64,000 nucleotides of DNA from Desulfospira joergensenii DSM 10085 (GCF_000420085.1 NZ_ATUG01000001.1:2255223-2319222), one strand, 5' to 3'. Counted from the stretch's first letter, positions 43,597 to 53,441 are shown. Notes: generated by a model from the sequence alone, not told the origin. A program made the numbers and translations.

Positions 43597-44367
43597 ATGC
43601 CAGACAAAGACCATATTAAATCCATTGAAAAATGTTTTACGGTTCTGGACTGCCTGGACCGGGCCGAGACACTCCTGACCCTGGAGGAAATCGTTCAAAA
43701 AACCGGATACAAGAAAACCACCTGCTTTAGACTGATCAAAACGATGATGGCCCTGGGCCTGGTGGAGACCGCCCCTGGCACCAAAACATACCAGTTCGGA
43801 ACCCGGCTGGTCTCCCTGGGATTGTCTGCCTTGAAAAACATGAACCTCCACACCTATGCCATGCCCATCTTAAAGCGATTGAACGACGAGACAGGGGAAA
43901 CCATCAACCTGACGATTTTAAACGGCACAGAGATCCTTTATGTGGAGCGGATCATGTCCGACTATCTGGTAAACATCAACGTCAATATCGGGGATCGTCT
44001 GCCCGTATACTGCGCCAGCATGGGAAAGGCCATTCTGGCCTTTCTCCCCCCTCCCAGGCTGGAACAGATTTTAAAGCAGATTGAATACCAACCCAAAACA
44101 GACCGGACCCTTCTTTCCCGGGAGGCTCTTTTAAAGGAACTCAAAGAGATAAGGGGCCGGGGATTTGCCATCAACGATGAAGAATTGGAATTGGGATTAA
44201 GGGCAGTGGCCTCTCCTGTATTCAACTATGCAGGAGAGGCCTTTGCCGCAGTGAATATCGCCTGGACAACGGCCAGGCGGCCGGAAAGAAAAGCGTTTTC
44301 TGAGTTCTCCGGCAAGATCATATCCGCGGCCCGGGAGATTTCCCGTCTCATGGGATATACCCCCTAG
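43597..44367 (+). CDS. IclR-family transcription regulator
   Basis: 256 residues: an N-terminal winged helix (about 8-65, with LTLEEIVQKTGYKKTTCFRLIKTMMALGLVE) and a C-terminal IclR effector domain (about 80-250, with VNIGDRLPVYCASMGKAILAFLPP and RGRGFAINDEELELGLRAVASPV). IclR regulators sense small organic acids such as aromatic or glyoxylate-related compounds. It is followed by a TAXI-TRAP transporter and a CoA-transferase, its likely targets. Confidence 0.9.
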   Translation: MPDKDHIKSIEKCFTVLDCLDRAETLLTLEEIVQKTGYKKTTCFRLIKTMMALGLVETAPGTKTYQFGTRLVSLGLSALKNMNLHTYAMPILKRLNDETGETINLTILNGTEILYVERIMSDYLVNINVNIGDRLPVYCASMGKAILAFLPPPRLEQILKQIEYQPKTDRTLLSREALLKELKEIRGRGFAINDEELELGLRAVASPVFNYAGEAFAAVNIAWTTARRPERKAFSEFSGKIISAAREISRLMGYTP

Positions 44368-44436
44368 GCTCTGGGTCCCAGTTGGAAGACAGCAAGATCA
44401 GTTCAACACAAACACCTTATAAAGGAGGGACAAAGC

Positions 44437-45414
44437 ATGAATGTAAAATGTACATTTAAAGGATTGGTTCTCTTGGTTTCGTTGATATTGATACTGGCCT
44501 GGGCCCCGTCGTCCATGGCATCCCAAAAAATGCTGATCGGATCAACATCGGCTTCATCCAGCCACTACGGATATTTTGTGGCTGTATCCCAAGTCATCAA
44601 CGAAAAAGTTCCCGGCCTGAAAACCTCGGTTGTGGAAACCGGGGCCACGGTGGATAATCTGCGACGCTTTTCCCGAAAGCAGATTGATTTGGGGCTTGTA
44701 ACGACCAATGTCCTGTCCCAGGCCTATGCCGGCAAACAAAGCTTTAAGGGAAAACCGGTAAAATCCAAGCTGCTCTGGGTTTACGTTATTGCTCCCCAGA
44801 ACGTCATCCTCAGAAAAGACGCGGGAATCCATAAGATTTCAGAGCTTGCCGGCATACGGTTTAACCCGGGCCTCAAGGGATCGGCCACGGAAAAGACCAG
44901 TGAAGCGGTTTTCAAGGCCCTGGGCATCCAGCCCGAATACGTCCGGGGCTCCACCACCGACATTGTCTCGGCCGTCAAGGACAACCATATCAAAGGGTAT
45001 GTCAAATCCGGATCCGGCCTGAAACTGGATGCCTCTTCCCGGGACATTTCCACCTTCACCCCCATTACCATCCTCTCTCTGACCGATGAACAAAAAGGCC
45101 GGATCCGGGATGATCTTCCGGAAGTTTCCATTGTGGACGTTCCTGCCGGAGCCGGTCCCGGCATCGGCCCATACACCACATGGGGGTTTGCCGTAGCCTG
45201 TAGCGCCAGTCCGGAACTGGACGACCAGACCGCCTATGAGATTGTCAAGGCGATCTGCGAGGACAAAACCGTCCAGGCAACGGCCATGTCCAGCGTTAAA
45301 GGTGCGGATTTCGTGGAAATGACACTGAAATACGCCACCTCTCCCATCCATCCGGGAGCCATCAAGTATTTTAAGGAAACAGGAGCTAAAATCCCGGCCG
45401 GTCTGGCAGAGTAA
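44437..45414 (+). CDS. TAXI-family TRAP transporter solute receptor
   Basis: 325 residues with a signal peptide (LVLLVSLILILAWAPSSMA, cut near residue 28) and the TAXI receptor start MLIGSTSASSSHYGYFVAVSQVINEK, then ETGATVDNLRRFSRKQIDLGLVTTNV. It binds the solute in the periplasm for the fused permease that follows 28 bases later. AAAGGAGG precedes the ATG. TAXI receptors are poorly characterised; glutamate and other organic acids are known or suspected ligands. Confidence 0.9.
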   Translation: MNVKCTFKGLVLLVSLILILAWAPSSMASQKMLIGSTSASSSHYGYFVAVSQVINEKVPGLKTSVVETGATVDNLRRFSRKQIDLGLVTTNVLSQAYAGKQSFKGKPVKSKLLWVYVIAPQNVILRKDAGIHKISELAGIRFNPGLKGSATEKTSEAVFKALGIQPEYVRGSTTDIVSAVKDNHIKGYVKSGSGLKLDASSRDISTFTPITILSLTDEQKGRIRDDLPEVSIVDVPAGAGPGIGPYTTWGFAVACSASPELDDQTAYEIVKAICEDKTVQATAMSSVKGADFVEMTLKYATSPIHPGAIKYFKETGAKIPAGLAE

Positions 45415-45442
45415 TCCACCAAAGAACCATGGGAGTTCCGCC

Positions 45443-47323
45443 ATGAAATCACTCGAGAATCTGCGAACCGGCTGCATTACGGCCATATCTGTCCTGATCA
45501 GCCTGTTTGTCCTGTACACCTCGGCCACAGGACCCTTTGAAAGCATTATTCAACGGGCCCTTTTCCTGGCACTGCTGATCTGCCTGGGCGTGCTCTACTA
45601 CCCCCTGGGGGAGGGCACGCCCCTGCGGCCGGCCGGAATGGTGATCGATGCCCTCATGGCTGCGGCATCTGTTTTTGCCTGCGGTTATGTCATCTATCAT
45701 TACGACATGATCATGACCACCCTGCCCATGGCCGGAAAGGTCGATATCTTCATGACCGCGGCCCTTGGGGCCACCATTCTGGAGATTGCGAGAAGGGCTA
45801 TCGGGTACATCTTCCCGGTGATCGTGATTCTCATCCTCTGCTATGCGCTTTTTGGCCAGTATATCCCCGGCGACCTGGGCCACAGGGGTTTTGACATCTA
45901 CTTTGTCACGGAAACCCTGTTTCTTGGCGATCTGGGCGTATGGGGGATGCTCATGGGGGTTGCGGCAACCATCATTGCCGCATTCACTCTGTTCGGTGGA
46001 ATTCTCTTGAACACGGGCGGAGGACAGACCTTTATCGACCTTGCCATGCGCCTGGGGGGGCGGGCTCCCGGCGGCGGGGCCAAGATCGCCACCATTGCCT
46101 CGGGGCTTTTCGGCATGGTCAGCGGCAGTGCCGTGGCCAATGTGGCCACCACGGGCAATTTCACCATCCCCCTGATGAAGCGGCTCAACTATCCCGCCCC
46201 CATGGCTGCCGGGACCGAGGCCGTGGCCTCCACCGGCGGTCAGCTGGCCCCGCCCATCATGGGGGCGGCCGCCTTTATCATGGCGGAAATCATCGGCGTG
46301 GATTACGTCAACATCATCCTTGCCGCAGCCCTACCTGCCTTTTTGTTCTATATGGGAGTTTTTCTGACCATTGACGTTATGGCCAGGGAAAAAAATCTTG
46401 GCTCCCTGACCGATGCCGAGGTTCCCCCGTGGAAAGAGATCCTTTACTGGAGACGCCTCACCCCGGTGGTGGTTGCCCTGGGGGGTCTGTTCTTTGGTAT
46501 TTTTAGAGGCAATGCCATCCAGACCGCGGCTTTTTACGGCATGGCCGCCGCCCTGGTCGCTTTTCCCGTCACCCGGATAAAATCCCTGTCTGACTTGAAA
46601 CCGGCCGCAACCCAGCTCAACAAGGGATTCCAGGACTCGTCCCGGGGACTTCTGATCATCGGCATCCTTCTGGCCGGTGCCCAGATCATGGTGGCCATGA
46701 TCAACATGACCGGCCTTGGGATTACTCTTTCCTCTTTGATCGTCAGTCTCGGGGGGGATAAAATTTTCCTGATCGCCTTTATCGTGGCCATTATCTGCAT
46801 GATCATGGGCATGGGAATCCCGACCACGGCAGCCTATGTCCTGGTGGCCGCCGTCCTGGCCCCGGCCCTGATCAAGGTGGGGGTTCTTCCCATTGTGGCC
46901 CATCTTTTTGTATTCTACTATGCCACATTGTCCGTGATCACACCACCAGTATGCATCGCGGTGTTTGTGGGTGCAGGCATTGCCAATACCCCATGGATCA
47001 AAGCGGCCAGGTATGCCCTGTCTCTGGGGGCCGTCACCTATATCATCCCCTTTTTATTCATCATCTACCCTGGGATGCTGGCCCAGGCCGGAGTGGACGG
47101 ATTTGTAAGGGCTGCCCTGTCCGGAGGGCTCTTTGTCCTGGCCTTTTCCAACCTTTTCGGGGGCTTAAGAACCTCTGGCCGCAGGATCGTTGATATCCTG
47201 CTGTGGCTGGTTGTGGCCGGACTCGCCGTCATCCCCGGGATTCTGTCAACCCTCTGTGCCATTTTACTGACCATCGGCCTCTACCTGCTCAGGAAACGGA
47301 CCAAGGCTTTGAACCCGGCATAA
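45443..47323 (+). CDS. TRAP transporter fused permease (small plus large subunit)
   Basis: 626 residues with about sixteen membrane segments. The N-terminal 4-helix DctQ-like part is fused to the 12-helix DctM-like part, the usual form in TAXI systems. Key conserved stretches are SGSAVANVATTGNFTIPLMKR, AVASTGGQLAPPIMGAAAFIMAE and MGMGIPTTAAYVLVA. Transport is sodium- or proton-driven. It lies between the receptor and the CoA-transferase gene. Confidence 0.92.
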   Translation: MKSLENLRTGCITAISVLISLFVLYTSATGPFESIIQRALFLALLICLGVLYYPLGEGTPLRPAGMVIDALMAAASVFACGYVIYHYDMIMTTLPMAGKVDIFMTAALGATILEIARRAIGYIFPVIVILILCYALFGQYIPGDLGHRGFDIYFVTETLFLGDLGVWGMLMGVAATIIAAFTLFGGILLNTGGGQTFIDLAMRLGGRAPGGGAKIATIASGLFGMVSGSAVANVATTGNFTIPLMKRLNYPAPMAAGTEAVASTGGQLAPPIMGAAAFIMAEIIGVDYVNIILAAALPAFLFYMGVFLTIDVMAREKNLGSLTDAEVPPWKEILYWRRLTPVVVALGGLFFGIFRGNAIQTAAFYGMAAALVAFPVTRIKSLSDLKPAATQLNKGFQDSSRGLLIIGILLAGAQIMVAMINMTGLGITLSSLIVSLGGDKIFLIAFIVAIICMIMGMGIPTTAAYVLVAAVLAPALIKVGVLPIVAHLFVFYYATLSVITPPVCIAVFVGAGIANTPWIKAARYALSLGAVTYIIPFLFIIYPGMLAQAGVDGFVRAALSGGLFVLAFSNLFGGLRTSGRRIVDILLWLVVAGLAVIPGILSTLCAILLTIGLYLLRKRTKALNPA

Positions 47324-47361
47324 AATTAGAATGGATACGAATAGTTTTTTTGGAGATCTGA

Positions 47362-48582
47362 ATGGAAGATAAAAAGAGTAAAGGTGCTCTGAACGGAATC
47401 CGGGTGCTGGATCTGTCCAGGGTTCTGGCTGGCCCCTTCTGCACCATGCTCCTGGGAGATATGGGAGCTGAAATCATCAAAATCGAAGTGCCGGGCCATG
47501 GGGACGATTCCAGGCGGTATCCCCCCTTTATCAAGGAGGAGAGTGCCTACTTCATGAACCTGAACCGGAACAAGAAAAGCCTGGTATTGAACCTCAAAGA
47601 AGAACAGGGCAAAAAAATTCTCCTGGACCTGGTCAAAAAGTCCCATGTGATCCTGGAAAATTTCAGGCCCGGCACCATGGAAAAGCTGGGTCTTGGATAC
47701 GAAACCATCAAGGCACATAATCCGGATATCATATACTCCTGTATCTCAGGATTCGGCCATTCAGGCCTGTATAAGGACCTGCCCGGTTACGATATCATCG
47801 GCCAGGCCATGGGCGGCATCATGAGCATTACCGGATGGCCGGACAGCCCCCCCACCCGGACCGGCACGGCCATCGGAGATGTCCTGGGCGGGCTGTGCTC
47901 CTGTATCGGCATCCTGACCAGCCTCATGGGCGTCCGCAACGGTCATCCCGGTCAGAAGGTGGATATCTCCCTGGTGGACTCCGTGGTTTCGGCCATGGAA
48001 ACCATCATCCAGATTTACCTGGTGGAGAACCGCATTCCGGAAAGAACCGGAAACCGGTATGAATTCATCTACCCCTATGACACGTTTAAAGCCAAAGACG
48101 GGTGGGTGATCATTGCCGTGGGAAATAACAAATTGTGGGAGATCTTCTGTAAGGCCATTGAACGGACAGACCTTCTCGGGGATGACAGCCTCAAAGACAA
48201 CTATGACCGGGTAAAGGTACATGAAAAAATCAAGAAGATCGTGGAAGAATGGACAGGAGACAAGGACGTGAAGGATATCATTGAATTTTTCCAGTCAAAG
48301 CAGATCCCCTGCGCCCCGGTCTATACGGTCAAGGATGTGGTGGAAGACCCCCACATTGCCCGGGCAAGAAAAATGATCCGCGATGTGGACCATCCAGTGG
48401 CCGGCCCCATGAAGTGCATCGGATCCCCCGTCAACCTGTCTGAAACCCCGGCCCAAATCCATTCCCCGGCCCCGCTTTTGGGACAGCACACCGAATCGGT
48501 CCTCAAAGAGATTCTGGATATGGACGAAGACCGGATATCCGACCTGAAACTAAGAAAAATCATCTCCGGAACCGGAACGTAA
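47362..48582 (+). CDS. CaiB/BaiF-family (class III) CoA-transferase
   Basis: 406 residues. Typical N-terminal VLDLSRVLAGPFCTMLLGDMGAEIIKIE, then ENFRPGTMEKLGLGY and the catalytic-Asp region GTAIGDVLGG (Asp173). Class III enzymes move CoA between carboxylic acids through enzyme-bound anhydrides. Encoded directly after a TRAP transporter, it probably activates the imported acid to its CoA ester. GGAGA precedes the ATG. The exact acid is unknown. Confidence 0.9.
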   Translation: MEDKKSKGALNGIRVLDLSRVLAGPFCTMLLGDMGAEIIKIEVPGHGDDSRRYPPFIKEESAYFMNLNRNKKSLVLNLKEEQGKKILLDLVKKSHVILENFRPGTMEKLGLGYETIKAHNPDIIYSCISGFGHSGLYKDLPGYDIIGQAMGGIMSITGWPDSPPTRTGTAIGDVLGGLCSCIGILTSLMGVRNGHPGQKVDISLVDSVVSAMETIIQIYLVENRIPERTGNRYEFIYPYDTFKAKDGWVIIAVGNNKLWEIFCKAIERTDLLGDDSLKDNYDRVKVHEKIKKIVEEWTGDKDVKDIIEFFQSKQIPCAPVYTVKDVVEDPHIARARKMIRDVDHPVAGPMKCIGSPVNLSETPAQIHSPAPLLGQHTESVLKEILDMDEDRISDLKLRKIISGTGT

Positions 48583-48588
48583 TTTTGC

Positions 48589-48616
48589 TTGCAAAGGGGC
48601 CTCTATAAAATATAAT
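48589..48616 (+). promoter_or_regulatory. Possible promoter of the downstream flavin reductase gene
   Basis: TTGCAA (48589-48594), 16-base spacer, perfect TATAAT (48611-48616), about 54 bases before the start codon. Confidence 0.5.
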
Positions 48617-48669
48617 TGAATGGTACTCTGGAAAGATCATGTTTTCATACTCAATCAAAGGAGTATCAA

Positions 48670-49143
48670 ATGAAAAAAGAATGGCTTGCGGCCTTTGGGC
48701 AGATGACATACGGGATCTATGTGCTGACATCCGGGCATGAAGATGTGATCAACGGGATGATCGCATCCTGGGTCTCCCAGGTTTCCTATGATCCGCCCCT
48801 GATCATGGCGGCGGTTCATCCCAACCGGTACTCCCGCGGTTTGATTGAAAAAAGTAAGGCATTCGGCCTCCATATCCTGGACCGATCCCAGAAGGAGATG
48901 CTCTCCCGGTTCAAGGGCCCGGATCCCCAAAAGAAGTTCCAGGGACTGTCCTGGGAACCCGGGAAAACCGGGGTCCCGATCCTGAAACACTGCCTGGCCT
49001 GGTTTGAGCTCAGGGTCAAGGAGCATCTTGAGCCGGGCAATCATGCCCTGCTCCTGGGAGAGGTCATCGGATCCGGATGCCCGGCATCCGGGACGCCCCT
49101 GACCACCCTGGATTATGAGGGAATGTATACGGGTAAAAATTAA
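48670..49143 (+). CDS. Flavin reductase-like domain protein (FMN-binding)
   Basis: 157 residues from the ATG at 48670, preceded by AAAGGAG. The flavin-reductase split-barrel signature is seen as FGQMTYGIYVLTSG, NGMIASWVSQVSYDPPLIMAAVH and HILDRSQKEMLSRF. Such proteins bind FMN and either reduce free flavin or act as electron carriers beside flavodiiron or rubredoxin proteins. It follows the CoA-transferase but may have its own promoter. Confidence 0.85.
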   Translation: MKKEWLAAFGQMTYGIYVLTSGHEDVINGMIASWVSQVSYDPPLIMAAVHPNRYSRGLIEKSKAFGLHILDRSQKEMLSRFKGPDPQKKFQGLSWEPGKTGVPILKHCLAWFELRVKEHLEPGNHALLLGEVIGSGCPASGTPLTTLDYEGMYTGKN

Positions 49144-49461
49144 ATCCAGGCATCCCCTGTCCAATCAGGTCCTTGGATTTCCCGGCAGGCAACCGCATAT
49201 AGAATTACCGTCCCGGTGGAAAGGCGGCAGGGGCTTCAGCGGAGACATCAGGGGGATTTTGTGCGGGCTCTTGACGGTTTGGAACGGCAAAAGGGTGGCC
49301 TGTTTGAGCTTTGCGAGTTGCCGCCCTTTCGTGGAAAGCCGTTTAGAGCCCGTACAAATTCTTCCCTCTGCGGAGATGAAGCCCCTGCCGACGGAATTGC
49401 ATATTCATATACGTTCTTCCTGGATTTTCCGGCACTGTCGGGTTCGGTTGAAAAACCCTTC
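49144..49461. other. Intergenic region between two convergent flavin reductase-like genes
   Basis: No gene could be supported on either strand, and no strong terminator hairpin is seen. Overlapping open frames lack ribosome sites and recognisable sequence. Confidence 0.4.
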
Positions 49462-50070
49462 TCAAGAACCGTGCATCTTTTCCAGGGGATCCTTTCCGTC
49501 AGGGAACATGGCCCCAAAGGGATCAAAGGATTCCAGATCGGACAGGGTGGAGTAGTGCATGCCCTTTTTGCTGCCGGTCATCATCAGGGGTTTCGCCTTT
49601 TTGATGTCCAGGCCCTTGTCCGGGGTGAGGACATCGTCTTCCACCTCCAGCCGGAGCACCCGGCCCATGATCAGGGTATAGCTCTTCCCTTCGTGAAACT
49701 CGGCAAGCTCGCACTCCATCCAGGCATAGGCCCCCTGGATGCCCGGCGGATCCACAAGGGAGGAGGGTTTCTCGGACAGCCCGGCCAGTTCGAACTCATC
49801 TTCTTCGGGGCTGGAAAACCGGGCCGTGGGAATCACCTTATCGCAAAAATCCGTTCCCACCAGATTGACCACAAACTGCTCAATCTCGCGAATGTTATCC
49901 AGGGTATCCCGTTTCCTGGCCGAAGCCAGGCAGATCAGGTCCAGGGGCCTTAGAACGGGCATGATGCAGGAATAGGGAGCGATATTCCTGATCCGGCTTT
50001 TGCTGATGCTTGAAATAAAGGCAACGGGAAGGGGCATGAACCCCTCCCTCATAAAGGGTTTGAATATCAT
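49462..50070 (-). CDS. Flavin reductase-like domain protein
   Basis: 202 residues of the flavin-reductase/FMN-binding split-barrel family: PLPVAFISSISKSRIRNIAPYSCIMPVLRPLDLICLASARKRDTL, then EQFVVNLVG and GRVLRLEVEDDV. This subgroup of about 200 residues is common in anaerobes and is usually an FMN-bound electron-transfer protein. It is translationally coupled by an ATGA overlap to the FmdE-like gene and is the last gene of the XRE-TonB receptor cluster, so a role in reducing the imported metal or ligand is possible but unproven. Confidence 0.85.
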   Translation of the reverse strand: MIFKPFMREGFMPLPVAFISSISKSRIRNIAPYSCIMPVLRPLDLICLASARKRDTLDNIREIEQFVVNLVGTDFCDKVIPTARFSSPEEDEFELAGLSEKPSSLVDPPGIQGAYAWMECELAEFHEGKSYTLIMGRVLRLEVEDDVLTPDKGLDIKKAKPLMMTGSKKGMHYSTLSDLESFDPFGAMFPDGKDPLEKMHGS

Positions 50071-51185
50071 GATTTCTCCTTCTCTTTGTTGGGGGAATTG
50101 GGTTTGGCCGAAGAAAACTCCTCTGTCCAGGAAGGATCCGGGCCAAGAATCTCTTCCAGGGGATTGGCGCCCATCCGGATCAGTCGCTGCAGGTCTGCCT
50201 TGTTTTCAATTTCTTTGGTGCCCACTACGGAAACAAAGGTCTCCGGCCGGGCCAGGTGCTGCATGAAAAACCGGTTATAGGCCACATGGAGCCAGGGATT
50301 TTTCTTCCAGTCCAGGACAAATCCGGGCCGGGCCAGAAACTGTTCAAAGGCCCGGGGCTGCCAGTCAAACCCCAGGACCCAGGCCTTGCCCGTCCCGGTC
50401 CTGGGGTTGTGCCGGATAATGATCCCGCCCAGGCCCGGGTAAGCCTTTTCAGAGGTAGTCCACGGCCGGCTCCAGGGATAGGCCATGGTGCCGTACCCGT
50501 GTTTGCCCGGGGTCAGGTTGAGAAAGGTCTGGATCAGATCGTCCTGGCACCAGGCCGGGGCCCCGAGGTAAATATACTTCTCCTCTTCACCCAGGGGCAT
50601 ATGGGCAAGGATATACTCGGCCGTAAAATACCCGGTAAAGACTCCGCAGCAGAGGTGATCATGGAACAGGGCCCCGTCCAGAATTTCCATGGGAACGTGG
50701 TCGGCCCATCCATTGGCCAGGGTAACCAGGGAAAAGGCTTTTTTTCCGAACTCTTTATTGAACAGCCCAAAATCCGTTCCGGCCTCTACCTTGATGTTGA
50801 CCGGGGAAGAACAGACCGGGCCGGAATCTCCGGAACTGATAAGCACCATAACCAGCCGGTCCGGAACCCTGCGGCTGACAAAGGCCATCCACAAAGGAGA
50901 TCTGGCCGGTTCATGGACCAGGAGCAGATTGCCCCGGCCCAGGCTGATCCCGGTCTTCCGGGTCACCTCATCCAGGGCGGCCCGGGCCGGGACCTTGTCC
51001 AGGAAGGAAGACCGGGCATTGGTGAGGCAGGCCGCATCCTGATCCAGGTCCATGTGTTTTCCGGCCATGGCCATGGCCTTTTGGGCAAACAGGATTGGGC
51101 CTGCATCCGAAGATGGAGCAGATCCGGTCCCGCCCCATACCTGGACCGGCAGTAAAATACAGATCAAAAAAATCCATTTTTTCAT
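50067..51185 (-). CDS. Exported FmdE-like protein associated with a TonB receptor
   Basis: 372 residues with a Sec signal (WIFLICILLPVQVWGG). The region around 180-235 carries an FmdE (PF02663)-type core: LFHDHLCCGVFTGYFTAEYIL corresponds to the family's H-x-H-x-C-x-G motif (FHGHLCPGLxxG), followed by LGAPAWCQDD with the second Cys/Asp. FmdE-family domains bind Zn or other transition metals. The rest is unrecognised. A periplasmic FmdE-like protein beside an outer-membrane receptor suggests handling of a metal or metal chelate. Start is 14 bases after the receptor gene. Confidence 0.72.
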   Translation of the reverse strand: MKKWIFLICILLPVQVWGGTGSAPSSDAGPILFAQKAMAMAGKHMDLDQDAACLTNARSSFLDKVPARAALDEVTRKTGISLGRGNLLLVHEPARSPLWMAFVSRRVPDRLVMVLISSGDSGPVCSSPVNIKVEAGTDFGLFNKEFGKKAFSLVTLANGWADHVPMEILDGALFHDHLCCGVFTGYFTAEYILAHMPLGEEEKYIYLGAPAWCQDDLIQTFLNLTPGKHGYGTMAYPWSRPWTTSEKAYPGLGGIIIRHNPRTGTGKAWVLGFDWQPRAFEQFLARPGFVLDWKKNPWLHVAYNRFFMQHLARPETFVSVVGTKEIENKADLQRLIRMGANPLEEILGPDPSWTEEFSSAKPNSPNKEKEKS

Positions 51186-51199
51186 CTTTTATTTCTCCT

Positions 51200-53332
51200 C
51201 TAAAAACAGAACCGGAAACCGGCCATGATTGTTGCGCCGGGCATGGGATAACCGTCCTTTTCCTCGTAATCCTCATCCAGGATATTCTGGGCCGCAGCCT
51301 CAAGATCGATGGCCAGGCCGTTTTTCTCCCAGAACCGGTAGGTGGCGGATAGATTGACCAGGGTATAGGCCTGGAGTTCCTCCAGGGCCGTGCCGTTAAA
51401 ATGATCCCTTTCATCCACGTAAATTATCCAGAGTTTCGTTTTAAAGCGGTCCCTGGCCCAGTCCACTCCGGCCTTGACCATCATGTCGGGAAGGTCGGGA
51501 AGCTCGGTGGAAAGGTTGTTGTCTGTATCCCATGGATCGTCTGCCTTGGAGCCCTTCTGCCAGGTCAGATTGGCCCAGGCTTTCCAGCCGTGGCCCAGGT
51601 CCCAGGACGCTCCTGTTTCCACCCCTTTGATCGTTACCTCGCCGATGTTGAAATAGACAGATCCGATACCTGAGACCGAGACCGAGGAGATATAATCCTT
51701 AATGTCGTAATAGTAACCCCGGACAAAGAAATCGACATGTTCTCCCACGCCCTGGTCCCAGGTCAACTCATACTGAATGGCCCGTTCCGAGTTGAAATCG
51801 GTGTTAAAGTACTGGGTGGCGTTGTTCAGGTACCACCAGAAATACTCCGGGGAAGAGGGATACCGATGGACAATGCCCCACCGGGCCGTGAGGGAGGTCT
51901 TTTCATAGGGACGAAAGATCAGGGCCAGTCTCGGGTCCAGGTGGACCTCGCTCAGATCGTTTACCCCGGTTGTCCAGGTGTAGCCAAAGGCGTCGGGATC
52001 CACACTGTCCGCCCGGAACCATTCCTGGCGCAGCCCCAGTTCCAGGGTGGTGTCCGGCCGGATCTGCCAGGAGTCCTGAAGCCAGAGGGCGTGATAGGCC
52101 ATAAGATCGGGCTGGCCCTTGAACCCCTCCCTGAGAAAGGTGAAATAAGGAGAATAGACAGACCCGTTAAAATAGCTCGTATCGATATAGGTAACCTGCT
52201 GGTCCCCCCATCCGTATCTCCGGGTTTCGGCTCCGGCCTCCAGGCTGTGGGAGGCGATCTGTTTGGCAAACTCAGTTTTCAGGGACCAGTTGTTGTCTTC
52301 GGCATCGGTCTGCCGCCCGTAGATCTTTTTTGACGGGTCTGTCACATCAAAGTACTCTTCCGTGCTCTCCTGGTTCCACAACCGGCCGTCCACCCGGAAA
52401 TGGCCGTCTGCCGTATTTTTCAAGATATATGCGGTCAGGTTGGTATTCTCATCTTCGGTTTTGCTGCCGTCTCCCCAGGCATCCCAGGCCTGGGCTGAGG
52501 TGGCCAGCCGGGCCCCGATCCCGGGGCCCCGGAGTTGATCGGCATCGGCATCCGGATACCCGGAATCGTAATAGGGACTGTCAGAACGGTTGTACACGGG
52601 ATTTCCGTTTTCGTTCTCGGAATGATCCATGCCCGCACCGATTTCCCAGGATCCGGGAAGGTCAAAGCTCAGCCGGGCGGAAACATTGTCCCGGTCTGTG
52701 AAGTTATTGCGCAGGTATCCGTCACTCTCAAAATGGCCTGCATTGACTGACCATCCCAGGGGCCCTTTTTTCCAGGCATGGGAAAAGCCGCCGGTCAGGG
52801 TGTCCTGACTTCCCAGAAAAAGGCTGCCGGAAGTCCGGGGATCTTCGGAAGGAGCCCGGGTCTTAAAATCGACGACCCCCCCCAGGGCATTGCCGTACTT
52901 GGCAGGAAACGGGCCCCGGTAGATTTCAATGGCCTCAATGGCCTCCAGGGAAATGGTGCTCCAGTCCAGGGCTCCGTTTCCGTATGATCCGTCCCGGTTC
53001 AGGAAGACCCCGTCCTGGAGTATGGAGATCCGGGTTTCGTCAAAGCCTCTGAGCCGGAGACCGCTTCCGGGGCCGGCCAGGCTGCTGCGCCGGATCTGAA
53101 TCCCCGGAGCGGTTTCCAGTGCATCCAGGACATTGCCGGAAATCCGGGGGATCTGAATTTCCTCCACATCAATGATATCTGTCCCTTTTTGCTTTTCTTT
53201 TTCTTCGGTCACGGTCATGGGGTCAAGGGTTACCGTGTTTTCCTCATTTTGGGCCTGATCGGCCAGGAGAAATTCCGGTCCCGGCCATGCCAGAAATATC
53301 AACACCAGCAAAATCAATTTGAAACGGTTCAT
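51200..53332 (-). CDS. TonB-dependent outer-membrane receptor (first)
   Basis: About 710 residues from the ATG at 53332, which has AAAAGGAAAAG upstream and leads into a signal peptide (LILLVLIFLAWPGPEFLLA). A possible TonB box lies in TVTLDPMTVTE. The plug domain (about 40-160) shows VLDALETAPGIQIRRSS, RLRGFDETRISILQDGV and IYRGPFPAKYGNALGGVVDF. The beta barrel follows to an aromatic C-terminus (GFRFCF). The ligand is unknown. An attenuator-like hairpin sits between the regulator gene and this gene. Confidence 0.92.
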   Translation of the reverse strand: MNRFKLILLVLIFLAWPGPEFLLADQAQNEENTVTLDPMTVTEEKEKQKGTDIIDVEEIQIPRISGNVLDALETAPGIQIRRSSLAGPGSGLRLRGFDETRISILQDGVFLNRDGSYGNGALDWSTISLEAIEAIEIYRGPFPAKYGNALGGVVDFKTRAPSEDPRTSGSLFLGSQDTLTGGFSHAWKKGPLGWSVNAGHFESDGYLRNNFTDRDNVSARLSFDLPGSWEIGAGMDHSENENGNPVYNRSDSPYYDSGYPDADADQLRGPGIGARLATSAQAWDAWGDGSKTEDENTNLTAYILKNTADGHFRVDGRLWNQESTEEYFDVTDPSKKIYGRQTDAEDNNWSLKTEFAKQIASHSLEAGAETRRYGWGDQQVTYIDTSYFNGSVYSPYFTFLREGFKGQPDLMAYHALWLQDSWQIRPDTTLELGLRQEWFRADSVDPDAFGYTWTTGVNDLSEVHLDPRLALIFRPYEKTSLTARWGIVHRYPSSPEYFWWYLNNATQYFNTDFNSERAIQYELTWDQGVGEHVDFFVRGYYYDIKDYISSVSVSGIGSVYFNIGEVTIKGVETGASWDLGHGWKAWANLTWQKGSKADDPWDTDNNLSTELPDLPDMMVKAGVDWARDRFKTKLWIIYVDERDHFNGTALEELQAYTLVNLSATYRFWEKNGLAIDLEAAAQNILDEDYEEKDGYPMPGATIMAGFRFCF

Positions 53333-53378
53333 CTTTCTTTTCCTTTTGTTAGTCACGGTTAAAAGCCTGTTCACCAAA

Positions 53379-53441
53379 TAAAAAAGGACCACAAGATCCC
53401 ACAGCCCTTGATGAAAGGACTGAAAAGACCTTCGTGGTCCT
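53379..53441 (-). terminator. Attenuator-like hairpin in the leader of the first TonB receptor gene
   Basis: On the minus strand AGGACCAC (53441-53434) pairs with GTGGTCCT (53392-53385), extendable by wobble pairs, and TTTTTTA follows directly. It lies between the XRE regulator stop and the receptor start, so it either separates the two genes or conditionally ends transcription before the receptor. Confidence 0.7.

Noticed and set aside
49216-49953. 245-codon plus-strand frame after the flavin reductase gene
   Set aside because: Its second half is antisense to the leftward flavin reductase gene and its first half has no ribosome site or recognisable sequence.
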